DNA of 64,000 bases from an uncultured Lentisphaeria bacterium (GCA_937888615.1 CALABZ010000090.1:1-64000), one strand, 5' to 3'; shown: positions 27,617-38,585, counted from the stretch's first letter. Numbers and translations are program-made. Notes: a model not told the origin generated them from the letters alone.

Positions 27617-28966
27617 ATGTTTAATAAAATTCTGATCGCCAACCGTGGAGAGATTGCACTGCGAATTATCCGCGCCTGCCGTGAACTCGGAGTCACCAGT
27701 GTCCTGGTCTATTCGAAGGCGGATGCCGACAGCCTGCCCGTGCGCATGGCGGACGAAGCCGTCTGCATCGGTCCCCCCCCCTCCAATCAGAGTTACCTCC
27801 TGATCGAACGCATCATCAGTGTAGCTGAAATCTGCGATGTGGACGCCATCCACCCCGGATACGGGTTCCTGGCCGAAAATGCCCATTTCGCCGAAGTCTG
27901 CAAGGCCTGCAATATCACCTTTATCGGACCCACCCCCGAACAGATTCGCGCCATGGGCGACAAGGCCGTAGCCCGCGAAACCATGAAAAAAGCCAGCGTT
28001 CCGATCACCCCCGGCAGCGAGGGCCTGATCAAAAGCGAGGAAGAAGCCCTCGTCGTCGCCCGGAAACTCAAGTACCCGGTAATCATCAAGGCTTCGGCCG
28101 GCGGCGGCGGACGCGGCATGCGCATCGCCCATAACGACGCCAGCCTGGTCCAGAGTTACCACGCCGCACGCGCCGAAGCGGAAAATGCCTTCGGCAACGG
28201 CGATCTCTACCTTGAGAAGTACCTCGTCAATCCGCGTCATATCGAATTCCAGATCATTGCCGACAATTACGGCAATATCGCGCACCTGGGCGAACGCGAT
28301 TGCAGCATCCAACGCCGCAACCAGAAATTGATCGAAGAATCGCCCTCTCCAGCCCTGAACGCCAAACTTCGAGAACGCATGGGCAAAGCCGCGGTCCGCG
28401 CGGCCAAAGCGGTTAATTACACCAGCGCCGGAACCATTGAATTTCTGCTCAATGATGACGGCGATTTTTATTTTATGGAGATGAATACCCGAATCCAGGT
28501 GGAACATCCGGTGACCGAACTGGTCAGCGGCATTGACCTGGTCCGGGAGCAGATCCGGGTGGCCGCCGGCGAGAAATTGTCATTCCAGCAAAAGGATGTC
28601 AAGCTCGAAGGGCACGCCATCGAATGCCGGATCAATGCCGAAGACCCGGAACGGAACTTCGCCCCGAACCCCGGCACTATCACCAGTTATATTCCCTCGG
28701 GCGGCATCGGTGTGCGCGTCGATTCCCATTGCTACACCGGATACAAGATTCCGCCGTATTACGACAGCATGATCGCCAAACTGATTGTCCATGACGTCGA
28801 TCGCGCCAGCGCACTCAAGCGCTGCAGCCGTGCTCTGCAGGAATTTGTGGTGGAAGGTATCAAAACCACGATTCCATTTGCCAACGCCATCGTCAATAAT
28901 AAAGATTTCGGGGCTGGTAAATACAATACCGGCTTTATCGAAGAGTTCATGAAAGACACTAACTAA
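27617..28966 (+). CDS. accC: Biotin carboxylase subunit of acetyl-CoA carboxylase
   Basis: 449 aa, full length. ATP-grasp enzyme that carboxylates the biotin on AccB. Landmarks are [20 protein letters not shown], the glycine-rich ATP loop [28 protein letters not shown], and the catalytic region [14 protein letters not shown]. accA/accD are not in the window. It lies downstream of accB and is followed after 28 bases by an Asp23-family gene, an order also known from Firmicutes. Confidence 0.97.
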   Translation: MFNKILIANRGEIALRIIRACRELGVTSVLVYSKADADSLPVRMADEAVCIGPPPSNQSYLLIERIISVAEICDVDAIHPGYGFLAENAHFAEVCKACNITFIGPTPEQIRAMGDKAVARETMKKASVPITPGSEGLIKSEEEALVVARKLKYPVIIKASAGGGGRGMRIAHNDASLVQSYHAARAEAENAFGNGDLYLEKYLVNPRHIEFQIIADNYGNIAHLGERDCSIQRRNQKLIEESPSPALNAKLRERMGKAAVRAAKAVNYTSAGTIEFLLNDDGDFYFMEMNTRIQVEHPVTELVSGIDLVREQIRVAAGEKLSFQQKDVKLEGHAIECRINAEDPERNFAPNPGTITSYIPSGGIGVRVDSHCYTGYKIPPYYDSMIAKLIVHDVDRASALKRCSRALQEFVVEGIKTTIPFANAIVNNKDFGAGKYNTGFIEEFMKDTN

Positions 28967-28994
28967 TTTCAACCCAAATGTCAAGGAGGGATTT

Positions 28995-29444
28995 ATGAAA
29001 GACGTTAAAAAAACAACTCCGGCCAAGGAAACCGTAAAGGCCCCGCCCGGCAAATCCAATGAATTGGGCGCCATCCGGATCAGTGACAGCGTCATTTCCA
29101 GTCTGGTCCGCAGAGCGGCTCTGGGCGTGAATGGCGTATCGCGCCTGGCCAGCACGTTTGTCGATAATATCGCCGAAATCGTCGGCAGCCGCAAAACATC
29201 CTACCGTTCGATCAACATCAATATGGATGAAGACCGCGTCGAAATCGAAGTCAAGCTCAATATCAAGTTCGGCTACAAGGTCCCCGACGTCGCGGGCATG
29301 GTCCAGACCGCCATCATCGAAGCCGTCGAAAACACGACCGGCATGAACGTAACCAGCGTCAATGTCATTGTCCAGGAAATCGAAGATCCCGCGGAAGAAG
29401 CCTCCGAGGACAAGATTGCCGAAGACATCATCGACGAAAAATAA
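28995..29444 (+). CDS. Asp23/Gls24 (DUF322) family protein
   Basis: 149 aa, soluble. After a charged N-terminus the Asp23 domain spans about 22-130 (ELGAIRISDSVISSLVRRAA, GVNGVSRL, RVEIEVKLNIKFGYKVPDVA, MNVTSVNVIVQEI), with an acidic tail. In Bacillus the paralogue YqhY lies in the same position after accC and affects acetyl-CoA carboxylase activity; Asp23 proteins of cocci attach to the membrane through AmaP. AAGGAGG precedes the ATG. Next to it lies a membrane protein with a similar domain, so the two may form a complex (inference). Confidence 0.9.
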   Translation: MKDVKKTTPAKETVKAPPGKSNELGAIRISDSVISSLVRRAALGVNGVSRLASTFVDNIAEIVGSRKTSYRSININMDEDRVEIEVKLNIKFGYKVPDVAGMVQTAIIEAVENTTGMNVTSVNVIVQEIEDPAEEASEDKIAEDIIDEK

Positions 29445-29458
29445 GTCTTTAATTCAAT

Positions 29459-30004
29459 ATGATTGAATACTTCAAAGATTTGCTGTTTTCCGGCAGCGAC
29501 GCCAGCCGTACATTCAATTCCGGATTCCTGTCCGGAGTTGGTACCGCCATTGGCGTTATCGTAATTCTCCTTATCATCAAGATCATCATTGCGATTATCT
29601 GCAGACGGAAAAAATGCAGCGGAATCACCATGCAGGCCGAGCTGGGCAATATCTTCGTCTCAACTTCGGCAATCACTGCAGCCATCAGAACGCTGGAATG
29701 CGAATTCAATGCCCTGGTGATCCAGAAAATCCGCTTGATCGAAAGCAAAAGCGGTAAAGTTACGATCTGCATTCAAATGATTTTCGATGAAAAAGGCGGA
29801 AATTTTAAGCTTTACAGCGAAAACTTTCAGCGTCGGGTCGTCTCCAAATTGCGGGATGCGTTCGGAATCGACAATATCGACAGGGTCGATATCGACAACA
29901 ATACCTTCAATTCCGAACAGAAACCCTCAAAGAATCACAAAGAATCGGCGATCATCGTCCCGAACAGCGATGGCGTGGAATTCCAGCCGTCCTCCGAAAA
30001 ATGA
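29459..30004 (+). CDS. Membrane-anchored Asp23-like (AmaP-type) protein
   Basis: 181 aa. One strong membrane helix near residues 24-48 (AIGVIVILLIIKIIIAIICRR) is followed by a domain that, read side by side with the upstream Asp23 protein, has the same order of elements: GNIFVSTSAITAAIRTL matches GAIRISDSVISSLVRRA, and the later strand-helix-strand also matches. This is the arrangement of AmaP, the membrane anchor of Asp23 in Gram-positive cocci. Function here is inferred. Its stop overlaps the maf start (ATGA). Confidence 0.65.
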   Translation: MIEYFKDLLFSGSDASRTFNSGFLSGVGTAIGVIVILLIIKIIIAIICRRKKCSGITMQAELGNIFVSTSAITAAIRTLECEFNALVIQKIRLIESKSGKVTICIQMIFDEKGGNFKLYSENFQRRVVSKLRDAFGIDNIDRVDIDNNTFNSEQKPSKNHKESAIIVPNSDGVEFQPSSEK

Positions 30005-30570
30005 AGATCATCCTGGCCTCGCAGTCTCCACGGCGCAAAACGCTGTTGACCGAGGCCGGTTTTTCATTCGACGTCTGCTCGACGGATGTTGAAGAAATCG
30101 AATGTGGCGCGTATTCGCGCCACATCCCCCTGATTAACGCCATCCGCAAAGCCTCGGCGGCAGCCCGGCTTTTCCCCGATGCTCTCGTGATCGGCGCCGA
30201 TACCGCCATCGAATTCGACGGAACGATTATCGGCAAGCCCCGGGACTTGGAAGATGCCCGGCGAATTCTGAAAACACTCTCCGGACAATGCCATCGAGTC
30301 ATCACCGGTGTGGCGCTTTTCTGCCGCGCCCGATGCCTTGAGACCACGTTTTCCGAGGAAAGCACCGTCTGTTTCAAGCCCTTGACCGAGGCTGTGATCA
30401 ACACCTACCTATCGCGTGTCCATGTCCTCGACAAGGCCGGAGCCTACAATATCGCCGAGCACGGCGAACTCCTGATCGACCGCGTCGAAGGCCCCCGCGA
30501 CAACATCATCGGACTCCCCTGCGAAAAACTCGCCCTGGCCCTCCGCACCGCCATGCTGCTTGACGCATAA
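30001..30570 (+). CDS. maf: Maf-family nucleoside triphosphate pyrophosphatase
   Basis: 189 aa, typical length. It hydrolyses non-canonical or modified NTPs (often dTTP/UTP, m7GTP) to monophosphates. The family N-terminus IILASQSPRRKTLL is present, then VIGADTAIEFDG, IIGKPRDLEDA, and DKAGAYNIAEHG with the catalytic Asp/Lys region. Coupled by a 4-base overlap to the upstream membrane protein and ends the rightward housekeeping run. Confidence 0.93.
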   Translation: MKIILASQSPRRKTLLTEAGFSFDVCSTDVEEIECGAYSRHIPLINAIRKASAAARLFPDALVIGADTAIEFDGTIIGKPRDLEDARRILKTLSGQCHRVITGVALFCRARCLETTFSEESTVCFKPLTEAVINTYLSRVHVLDKAGAYNIAEHGELLIDRVEGPRDNIIGLPCEKLALALRTAMLLDA

Positions 30571-30648
30571 ATCCAGCGGGATTTCGCCTCCGGCGACCAG
30601 AGCGCTCCGCCTCTGGACTCCGGCCGGCAAGGTGCCGGTGCCGTCGAA

Positions 30649-30675
30649 ATGGTTTTCCGCAATGCGGAAAACCAT
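30649..30675. terminator. Bidirectional hairpin between maf and gdhA
   Basis: ATGGTTTTCCGC and GCGGAAAACCAT form a perfect 12-bp stem with an AAT loop between convergent genes. No T-run follows on either side; the A-rich stretch after 30685 is separate. Probably shared transcription end. Confidence 0.6.
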
Positions 30676-30719
30676 TCCGAAGCTGTATAAAAATAAACGG
30701 AAACAAGAATTCCCGCGGA

Positions 30720-32135
<1,416 letters not shown>

Positions 32136-32140
32136 TTAGG

Positions 32141-32168
32141 AATATAATGCGATAAAAAGTTATTGCAA
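32141..32168 (-). promoter_or_regulatory. Putative gdhA promoter
   Basis: On the minus strand TTGCAA (32163-32168) and TATATT (32141-32146) are 16 bases apart, about 75 bases before the gdhA start. Confidence 0.5.
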
Positions 32169-32652
32169 ACCGATATTTGGAAAAATTTGTAATAATTTCA
32201 GGGAATGCAACATCCGCTAAATAGAATACTTCCATTAACAAATTCAGCGGGCTTCTTTGTATAATCAGTTAACAAAGCCATTTTCAGGTCCCTGTCAGAT
32301 TTTACTAATATTGTAAAAAACGAGACATCCGAAACTGGGAAATCAATTCCGAAGCGATACCGGCAGTTTCAAAACCAGACCACGACCAGGAGCAAGCCGA
32401 GCCGGCACATTCCCATGAGTTCAAAGTGAGCACAGTGCTCCATAATATGTATCATTATTGAAACATGGTGTGCCATTTTAAAATTTAATTTAATTATTTT
32501 ATTATTAATATGTTACTTGAATTTATCGTCAAGATGAGATATTTTAATGTATCAAACAAGAAACAACCGTCTTTTCTGAAAAATATAGCAAAAACAATGA
32601 TAAAAAATTATAATACATTAACGATAAATGAGATATCACTATTTTTTCAAAC
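32169..32652. other. AT-rich intergenic control region
   Basis: About 480 bases without a convincing gene on either strand, strongly AT-rich especially after 32480. It lies between divergent gdhA and the sigma-54 exporter operon. The only structured element noticed is the GAGCACAGTGCTC palindrome at 32428-32440; activator binding sites are expected in such a region. Confidence 0.6.
32428..32440. promoter_or_regulatory. Candidate enhancer site for the sigma-54 activator
   Basis: GAGCAC-A-GTGCTC is a perfect 6-bp inverted repeat about 225 bases upstream of the sigma-54 promoter, a distance compatible with looping enhancer sites. Assignment is by position and symmetry only. Confidence 0.4.
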
Positions 32653-32669
32653 TTGGCACACATATTGCT
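32653..32669 (+). promoter_or_regulatory. Sigma-54 (-24/-12) promoter of the exporter operon
   Basis: TTGGCAC-N5-TTGCT, with the invariant GG (32655-32656) and GC (32667-32668) exactly 10 bases apart, matches the RpoN consensus. Transcription would start near 32680, about 50 bases before the exporter ATG. The third gene of the operon encodes a sigma-54 activator. Confidence 0.85.
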
Positions 32670-32729
32670 TTATAAAATGACATTGTTTCATTCTTTGGAA
32701 ATTTAACGGAAAAAGAAGTATAGTAAAAA

Positions 32730-34517
32730 ATGAAAAGAATGCCTCGTGAAATCAACAGTGACGAGTTGCTCAAAAAATACGACAAACAGTCGATGGAGAA
32801 AGTCCTCCCGCTGGTAAAGCCCTACCGGGGACTGCTCCTGAGTTCAATATTTACCTTGGTCCTGTTCAACAGTATCGGCATCACCATGCCGTGGATGCTG
32901 AAGATCGCCATCGACCGGGTTATTCCGAATGCGGACTACATGCTGTTCTGGGTGCTCTGCGGCTCCATGCTGATCATTTATACGGCCCGTTCGCTGCTGC
33001 GTTATGTGGCCAGTTATATGGTGGACTATATGGGAATCCGCATCATGGTGGACCTGCGTCAAAAGGTGTTCCGCCATCTGCAAAGTCTGTCGCTGCGCTT
33101 TTACGAAGAGTACCGGACCGGGAAACTGATTTCGAACGTAATCAGCGACGTGGCACTGCTGCAGATGCTGGTCCGGACAATGACCCAGCTCGGCGAACAG
33201 ATTTTCCAATTGCTGCTGATCGCTTTCCTGCTGCTGATCATTAACTGGAAAATGGGATTGCTGGTGTTCCTGACGCTGCCGATCCACTATTTCAACTTTT
33301 ATTATTTCCGCAAGATCATGCGCCGCGACTCGCTGATCCTGCAGGAAAAAATGTCGGAAATCTCGGCGAACCTCTCGGAAACGCTGACCGGCGTAAAGGT
33401 GGTCAAGTCCTTTTCGAAGGAACGCTCCGAATGCCTGAGCTTTTTTCAAAACCTGCGCCCGGTGGTGGACATGCAGATGCGCCTGACCGTCGGCGGCGTC
33501 GGATTGTGGACCGTATTCGACATGGTCACGCTGGCAACCTACCTGGCCACGATCGGAATGGGAATCATGTATGTGCAGACCCACGCGATTTCAATCGGGG
33601 AGTTCGTGGCGTTCTACAGTTATGTGGGGATGATGCTCCAGCCGGTGAACGTGCTGTCGGGACTCTCGATGACGTTCGCCCAGGGCATGGTAGGGGCCAC
33701 CCGTATTGTAAACCTGCTTAATACAATCCCGGAAATCAAGGAAGCGCCGAACCCGATCCGCCCGGAAAAACTGAACGGAAACATCTCTTTCGACCACGTG
33801 ACGTTCGGGTATGGGAAGGACAAAGGACCGGTGATCGACAATTTCAACCTCACCATCCGTCCGGGACAAAAAGTAGCCCTGGTCGGCCCCAGCGGTTCCG
33901 GCAAGTCCACCATCAGCAATTTACTGCTGCGGTTCTACGATATCGACACCGGTTCGATCAAGGTGGACGGCATGGACATCCGCAAGCTCGGACTGGACGC
34001 CTACCGGAATAATATCGGGGTGGTACTGCAGGAACCGTTCCTGTTCAGCGGTTCGATCCGCGAAAACATCGCCTACGCCAAGCGCGACGCGACCAACGCC
34101 GAGATCGAGCACGCCGCGGAGCTGGCCAACGTCACCGAATTCGTCGAGAAACTTCCCGACGGCTTCGACACTCTGATCGGCGAGAACGGCGCCAGCATGT
34201 CCGGCGGCCAGAAACAGCGTCTGGCCATCGCCCGCGCGGTCCTGAAAAACCCGTCGATCCTGATCCTTGACGAAGCGACGTCCGCCCTGGATACCGTTTC
34301 GGAATATCTGGTACAGGACGCGCTGGACAAGTTGATGGAGGGAAAAACGACGATCATCATCGCCCACCGGCTCTCGACCATCAAAAACGCGGACATGATT
34401 GTGGTGCTGGACGCCGGTCGAATCGTCCAGAAAGGCACGCATATTGAACTGATGGAACAGCCGGGGGTTTACCGTGAGCTGTATCAGACCCAGAAACAAA
34501 TGGCGGTACAAGGTTAA
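32730..34517 (+). CDS. ABC exporter, fused membrane and ATPase domains
   Basis: 595 aa half-transporter of the MsbA/type I secretion kind. Six membrane helices lie in residues 30-325; the nucleotide-binding domain from about 350 has Walker A GPSGSGKST (about 389), the Q-loop in VVLQEPFLFSG, the signature MSGGQKQ, Walker B ILILDEATSALD, and the H-loop IIAHRLST. There is no N-terminal peptidase domain, so no double-Gly leader peptide processing is expected. Six bases later a membrane-fusion protein gene follows, pointing to export across the envelope; an outer-membrane factor is not encoded nearby. Substrate unknown. Confidence 0.92.
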   Translation: MKRMPREINSDELLKKYDKQSMEKVLPLVKPYRGLLLSSIFTLVLFNSIGITMPWMLKIAIDRVIPNADYMLFWVLCGSMLIIYTARSLLRYVASYMVDYMGIRIMVDLRQKVFRHLQSLSLRFYEEYRTGKLISNVISDVALLQMLVRTMTQLGEQIFQLLLIAFLLLIINWKMGLLVFLTLPIHYFNFYYFRKIMRRDSLILQEKMSEISANLSETLTGVKVVKSFSKERSECLSFFQNLRPVVDMQMRLTVGGVGLWTVFDMVTLATYLATIGMGIMYVQTHAISIGEFVAFYSYVGMMLQPVNVLSGLSMTFAQGMVGATRIVNLLNTIPEIKEAPNPIRPEKLNGNISFDHVTFGYGKDKGPVIDNFNLTIRPGQKVALVGPSGSGKSTISNLLLRFYDIDTGSIKVDGMDIRKLGLDAYRNNIGVVLQEPFLFSGSIRENIAYAKRDATNAEIEHAAELANVTEFVEKLPDGFDTLIGENGASMSGGQKQRLAIARAVLKNPSILILDEATSALDTVSEYLVQDALDKLMEGKTTIIIAHRLSTIKNADMIVVLDAGRIVQKGTHIELMEQPGVYRELYQTQKQMAVQG

Positions 34518-34523
34518 TATATT

Positions 34524-35645
34524 ATGGCCACTACACAGACAAAACAGAGAAGTAACATCAAGCGGCAGTTGAAGTTGTTCCGAAGAATCGTGCTGACGAT
34601 TTTCCTGCTTGGAGTCGCCATGCTCATGATCATGGTGTTCGGCTTCATGGAGGACCAGGTGGAAGGAAGAGGAACCGTCACCGGCATCCGCGACTACTAT
34701 ATGAAGTCGCTGGTTGACGCCAGGACAACGAAGATCCTCAGCTACGAGGGGCAACAGGTCCAGCGCGGCACGCCGGTACTCGAATTCGACTCCCGCAACC
34801 AGCATGACCGGATTGAGATTATCCGCAATGAGATCAAGGAACTCGATCTTGAAATTCAGGCCAAGACCAAATCACTCGAACTGCTCCGCCAAGACCCCCT
34901 GCCGGAGTATTACCGTCACACCAAAATCGCCCTCGACGAAGCCGAATCCAAGCTCAAACGCAGTAAATACGAACTCGAAGTCTACACAAAACTGTATGAG
35001 CAGAAGGCCATTTCACGCCGCGAAATCCTGAAAATTGAAATGGAACACCTCGCCAATGAATCCACCGTCAAACGCCTCAGCGACGACTGGAAAAAACTTC
35101 AGGACGGCATGGCCCGGCAGATCGTCGAACAGGCGGAGGAAGAACTCTCGTTGCTGAAACAACGGCTGGCAAGCAAAAAGACAGAGCTTGAACTCGCCGT
35201 CAAACACCTCGAGGATTATATCATCTACGCCCCCGACACCGGGATCATCACCGATATTCCGCCGCGTCCGGGCGGCTACTTCGAAAAAGGCGAACTGGTG
35301 GTCAAACTGGCCGCCAACCAAAATAAAAAAGTCATCGCCATGATCGATGAAAAACAAATATTCAAAGTGGAAAAAGGGCAGAAAGTCCGTATCGCGAGCA
35401 GTCAGTACAACTACTTCGACTACGGTTACTTCAACGGCGAAGTCGACGAAATTTACCAGTTGCCGGAAAAGGTTGACGGCGTCTACTACTACCCGGTGAA
35501 AATCGTGCTGATCAACGAACCCCAGCCGCTGCGCTTCGGCTCAAGCTGCGATGTCACCATCGTCACCGGGCATGAACGCATTATTTTCGCCCTGCTCGGT
35601 TTCCGCAGCAAGGACTACCTGAAACGGAGGGGACTTCTGAAATGA
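34524..35645 (+). CDS. HlyD-type membrane-fusion protein
   Basis: 373 aa. An N-terminal membrane helix (IVLTIFLLGVAMLMIMVFGF, about 22-42) anchors a periplasmic adaptor with split lipoyl/barrel-sandwich halves (ARTTKILSYEGQQVQRGTPV and IYAPDTGIITDIPPRPGGYF) flanking a long coiled coil (about 100-235, rich in Glu/Lys/Leu). A beta-barrel domain follows. It should bridge the ABC exporter to an outer-membrane channel. The C-terminus overlaps the activator gene by 4 bases. Confidence 0.88.
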   Translation: MATTQTKQRSNIKRQLKLFRRIVLTIFLLGVAMLMIMVFGFMEDQVEGRGTVTGIRDYYMKSLVDARTTKILSYEGQQVQRGTPVLEFDSRNQHDRIEIIRNEIKELDLEIQAKTKSLELLRQDPLPEYYRHTKIALDEAESKLKRSKYELEVYTKLYEQKAISRREILKIEMEHLANESTVKRLSDDWKKLQDGMARQIVEQAEEELSLLKQRLASKKTELELAVKHLEDYIIYAPDTGIITDIPPRPGGYFEKGELVVKLAANQNKKVIAMIDEKQIFKVEKGQKVRIASSQYNYFDYGYFNGEVDEIYQLPEKVDGVYYYPVKIVLINEPQPLRFGSSCDVTIVTGHERIIFALLGFRSKDYLKRRGLLK

Positions 35646-37603
35646 AATTCGCCTCGTACAACGACTGGCTTGAGTTTATCAAAAACGGGCACACCCCGAA
35701 CGTCCGGAACCGTGTGCTCGAAAGTTGGAAACACTCCATGCAAGGGGGACTCAGTCCCCACATGTTTCCCCAGAAACTCTGGCCGGTCCTTGCCGAGCCC
35801 AGCTCCTACTACACCCGTGCCCGCCAGGAGCTTGAATCCCTGCTGCAGTCCCTCGACCCCAGCAAACGCATCATCGGACTCCTTTGCGGCACCAACGGCG
35901 AAATCACCAACATCTTCAGCACCGACAAAAATGCGGCGGATTTCCTGCGTTCCCTCGGCATCCGCGAAACCGTGTCGCTGGCCGAGGATTCCGCCGGTAC
36001 CAACGCCGTGGCGCTGGCCATGACCCAGAAAGGCCCCGCCATCTGCCAGGGCGCCGAACATTATCTGGAGAAACTCCATCCGCTCGGCACCGTGGCCGCT
36101 CCTTTTTACGATACCGACGGCAAGCCGGAAGGCTACCTGGCGCTTTTCGCCGTACTGCCCGACATCGACTGCATGGCCCTCCGCACGCTGGTGATCATGG
36201 TGATTCAACTGCTGGACCGCGACATGCGAATGCAGCGCTCCCAGGTACTCCATACCGACCTGAAACAACAAGTGGGGCGCATTTTCAAAGACGATCAGAA
36301 AGCCATCATCCTGATCTCCCGGACCGGGTTCGTCCGTCAACTCAACCCCGCCGCCATGAAGCTCTTCAACGTGGACGAAAAATTCGCCGAAGAAAAGTCG
36401 CTCGATTCCATCGCCAAATTTCGCCCCAGCCTTAAGGAAATCGCCAAAAGCGCCATCCCGTGCCGCGCCCAGCCGATGGAAATAAAACTGCACAAAAAAT
36501 CACTCTCCGTCACCTACGACCGGACCCCGATGTTCAGCGAACGCGACGAATTTCTCGGCAGTATGATCGTTTTCGAGGGCAAAAGCTCCACGTCCGGCAC
36601 CGAAACCATCACCGCCGCCCGTTATACGTTCGACGACATCATCGGTACCTCGGCACCGCTCCTCCATGTCAAGGAACTGGCCCGGCGAACCGCCGAGACT
36701 TCCGTCAGCGTCTTCCTGCACGGCGCCAGCGGTACCGGCAAGGAAATGTTCGCCCAAAGCATCCATAACGCCAGCGAACGCAAGGATTACCCGTTCATCG
36801 CCATCAACTGCGCCGCCATCCCGAAGGAAATCGCCGAAAGCGAACTCTTCGGTTACGCTCCCGGTGCCTTCACCGGGGCCAAGAAAGGCGGCAATATCGG
36901 CAAACTCGAGGCCGCAGACAAGGGAACCGTGTTCCTGGACGAAATCGGTGACATGCCGTTCGAACTTCAGGGCAAACTCCTCCGCATGCTTGAAGAACGC
37001 ACCATCATCCGGGTCGGCGAACGTCAGGAAATCCCGGTGAATATCCGCATCGTCGCCGCGACCAACCGCGACATCGCCGCACTGGTGGAAAGCGGCAAAT
37101 TCCGCGAAGACCTCTATTACCGGCTCCACGTAACATCGATCGAACTGCCCAAGCTCTCAAGCTGCCGCGACGACATCCCCGCCCTGACCCAGCACTTCAT
37201 CACCTATTACAACGAAATCATGGGCAAAAAAGTCGCCGGCATCATGCCGGAAATCATGGAACGCTTCAAACTTTATTCCTGGCCCGGCAATATCCGCGAA
37301 CTCAAAAACACCATCGAATTTTCGATCATGCTGAACAGCGGCGAGGAAATGATCGCCTGGAAAGACCTGCCCGGCGACCTCCGCACCATCCTGCTGTACC
37401 GCGACCTGAACCCCGAGCCGCAGGGCGCTCAGGACGACCCCCTCGGCCAGGAACGACTCAGCATCCAGAACAGCGAAAAACTGATGTACGAAAAAGCCCT
37501 GAAAATGTCCGGCTATAACCTGAGCAAAGCCGCCGGATACCTGAATATCGGACGCAGCACCCTGTACCGGAAATTAAAGAAATTCGGAATCAATGTGAAA
37601 TAA
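35642..37603 (+). CDS. Sigma-54-dependent activator, AcoR-like (GAF-PAS-AAA+-Fis)
   Basis: 653 aa. The N-terminal sensor region resembles AcoR: a helical start with RNRVLESWKHSMQGGLSPH, a GAF-like domain about 60-195, then a PAS-like domain about 205-330 (GFVRQLNPAAMKLFNVDE). The AAA+ domain has Walker A GASGTGKE (about 360), the sigma-54 contact loop GAFTGA (about 408), and Walker B GTVFLDEIGDMP. A Fis-type HTH ends the protein (NLSKAAGYLNIGRSTLYRKL). No phosphoacceptor receiver domain is seen, so a small-molecule signal is likely. It should activate the sigma-54 promoter of its own operon. Start ATG sits behind GGAGGGG and overlaps the upstream stop. Confidence 0.94.
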   Translation: MKFASYNDWLEFIKNGHTPNVRNRVLESWKHSMQGGLSPHMFPQKLWPVLAEPSSYYTRARQELESLLQSLDPSKRIIGLLCGTNGEITNIFSTDKNAADFLRSLGIRETVSLAEDSAGTNAVALAMTQKGPAICQGAEHYLEKLHPLGTVAAPFYDTDGKPEGYLALFAVLPDIDCMALRTLVIMVIQLLDRDMRMQRSQVLHTDLKQQVGRIFKDDQKAIILISRTGFVRQLNPAAMKLFNVDEKFAEEKSLDSIAKFRPSLKEIAKSAIPCRAQPMEIKLHKKSLSVTYDRTPMFSERDEFLGSMIVFEGKSSTSGTETITAARYTFDDIIGTSAPLLHVKELARRTAETSVSVFLHGASGTGKEMFAQSIHNASERKDYPFIAINCAAIPKEIAESELFGYAPGAFTGAKKGGNIGKLEAADKGTVFLDEIGDMPFELQGKLLRMLEERTIIRVGERQEIPVNIRIVAATNRDIAALVESGKFREDLYYRLHVTSIELPKLSSCRDDIPALTQHFITYYNEIMGKKVAGIMPEIMERFKLYSWPGNIRELKNTIEFSIMLNSGEEMIAWKDLPGDLRTILLYRDLNPEPQGAQDDPLGQERLSIQNSEKLMYEKALKMSGYNLSKAAGYLNIGRSTLYRKLKKFGINVK

Positions 37604-37661
37604 CGGTTGCAATTCATCCGGCGCGATGATATCTTTTACCGCAAATTATGGAGCTTACCAG

Positions 37662-38585
37662 ATGGCGGCCGAAACGAATATCAAAAGCAAAACCTCCGCC
37701 CGGAAATCCGGCGGCGGCAGACTTCGCAAAATCCTTTGCGTAGTGGGGTTTGTCATTACCGCATTTCTGCTGATCCTGTTCCTGCTGGGGGCCTTGCTCC
37801 TCGGCAAACCGGAAAAATATCCGCTCCCGCAACTATCCACGGATATCATGACCGCGAACATGGGGGTCATTCACCGGATCATGCCCGAAATTTCCGTCCA
37901 GTTTCCGAAGGACAAAGCAACGCTGATCCTGACCCCCCAGGAAGTGAATAACCTGCTGGATGCCCTGCGAACGTTTCACGCCGCCGCCGGCTCACAGTTC
38001 AAAGGCCCCACCGCCGACTCCTACAACATCATCTGCCGTGACCGCATGTTTACGCTGCAATGCTCGGTCAGCGAGAGCGGCTTAAGCTCGAATATCTACG
38101 CAAAATTCATTCCGAAATTCGATTCCGGCATTATTTCCGCCGATATCGAAAAATTCAAAATCGGCAATATCCCTTTCCCCGCCTGGTTTGCCGAGGGCCG
38201 AGTCCTGCAAGCCAATGCCCTGCTTCGAAAAATGCCGCAATACCAGATGCTGTGCCAAATGCTGATTTCCTTGACGGTCCTTCCGGACGGCAATATCAAA
38301 ATCGTTTATAACCCCGGTAAGATTATGGCGGAACTGCCCGGCAGCTTCGATGGAGCACAGGCGGCGCGCCGTATGCTGCAAAGACAGGCCGTCACCCCGG
38401 AACTGCTGCTCTTCCTGAAATCATCGAACTTCGACCCGGAACAATTGCGAGGCATTCAACGTTTCAAATTCGACCCGTCGATCCTGAATGAACTGGACCC
38501 GACCGAATTGCCGCCCGGCCTGTATGACGAACTAAAAAAAGGCGAATTCAACCCGGAACGGCTGATTCCATTGCTGAAGGGATAA
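37662..38585 (+). CDS. Hypothetical membrane-anchored protein
   Basis: 307 aa, not recognised. A basic N-terminus precedes one membrane helix (ILCVVGFVITAFLLILFLLG, about 23-45); the rest is predicted extracytoplasmic, with no motif known to me. The pattern of short helix, NNLLDAL and alternating strands recalls lipid- or polymer-binding envelope proteins, without firm support. ATG 37662 was chosen because GGAG lies 8 bases upstream; an earlier ATG (37626) lacks a site. It is the fourth gene after the sigma-54 promoter, 58 bases beyond the activator, so it may belong to the export system. Confidence 0.7.
   Translation: MAAETNIKSKTSARKSGGGRLRKILCVVGFVITAFLLILFLLGALLLGKPEKYPLPQLSTDIMTANMGVIHRIMPEISVQFPKDKATLILTPQEVNNLLDALRTFHAAAGSQFKGPTADSYNIICRDRMFTLQCSVSESGLSSNIYAKFIPKFDSGIISADIEKFKIGNIPFPAWFAEGRVLQANALLRKMPQYQMLCQMLISLTVLPDGNIKIVYNPGKIMAELPGSFDGAQAARRMLQRQAVTPELLLFLKSSNFDPEQLRGIQRFKFDPSILNELDPTELPPGLYDELKKGEFNPERLIPLLKG

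Noticed and set aside
27398..28507. 369-codon minus-strand frame
   Set aside because: Antisense to accB/accC and without a plausible start region or motif.
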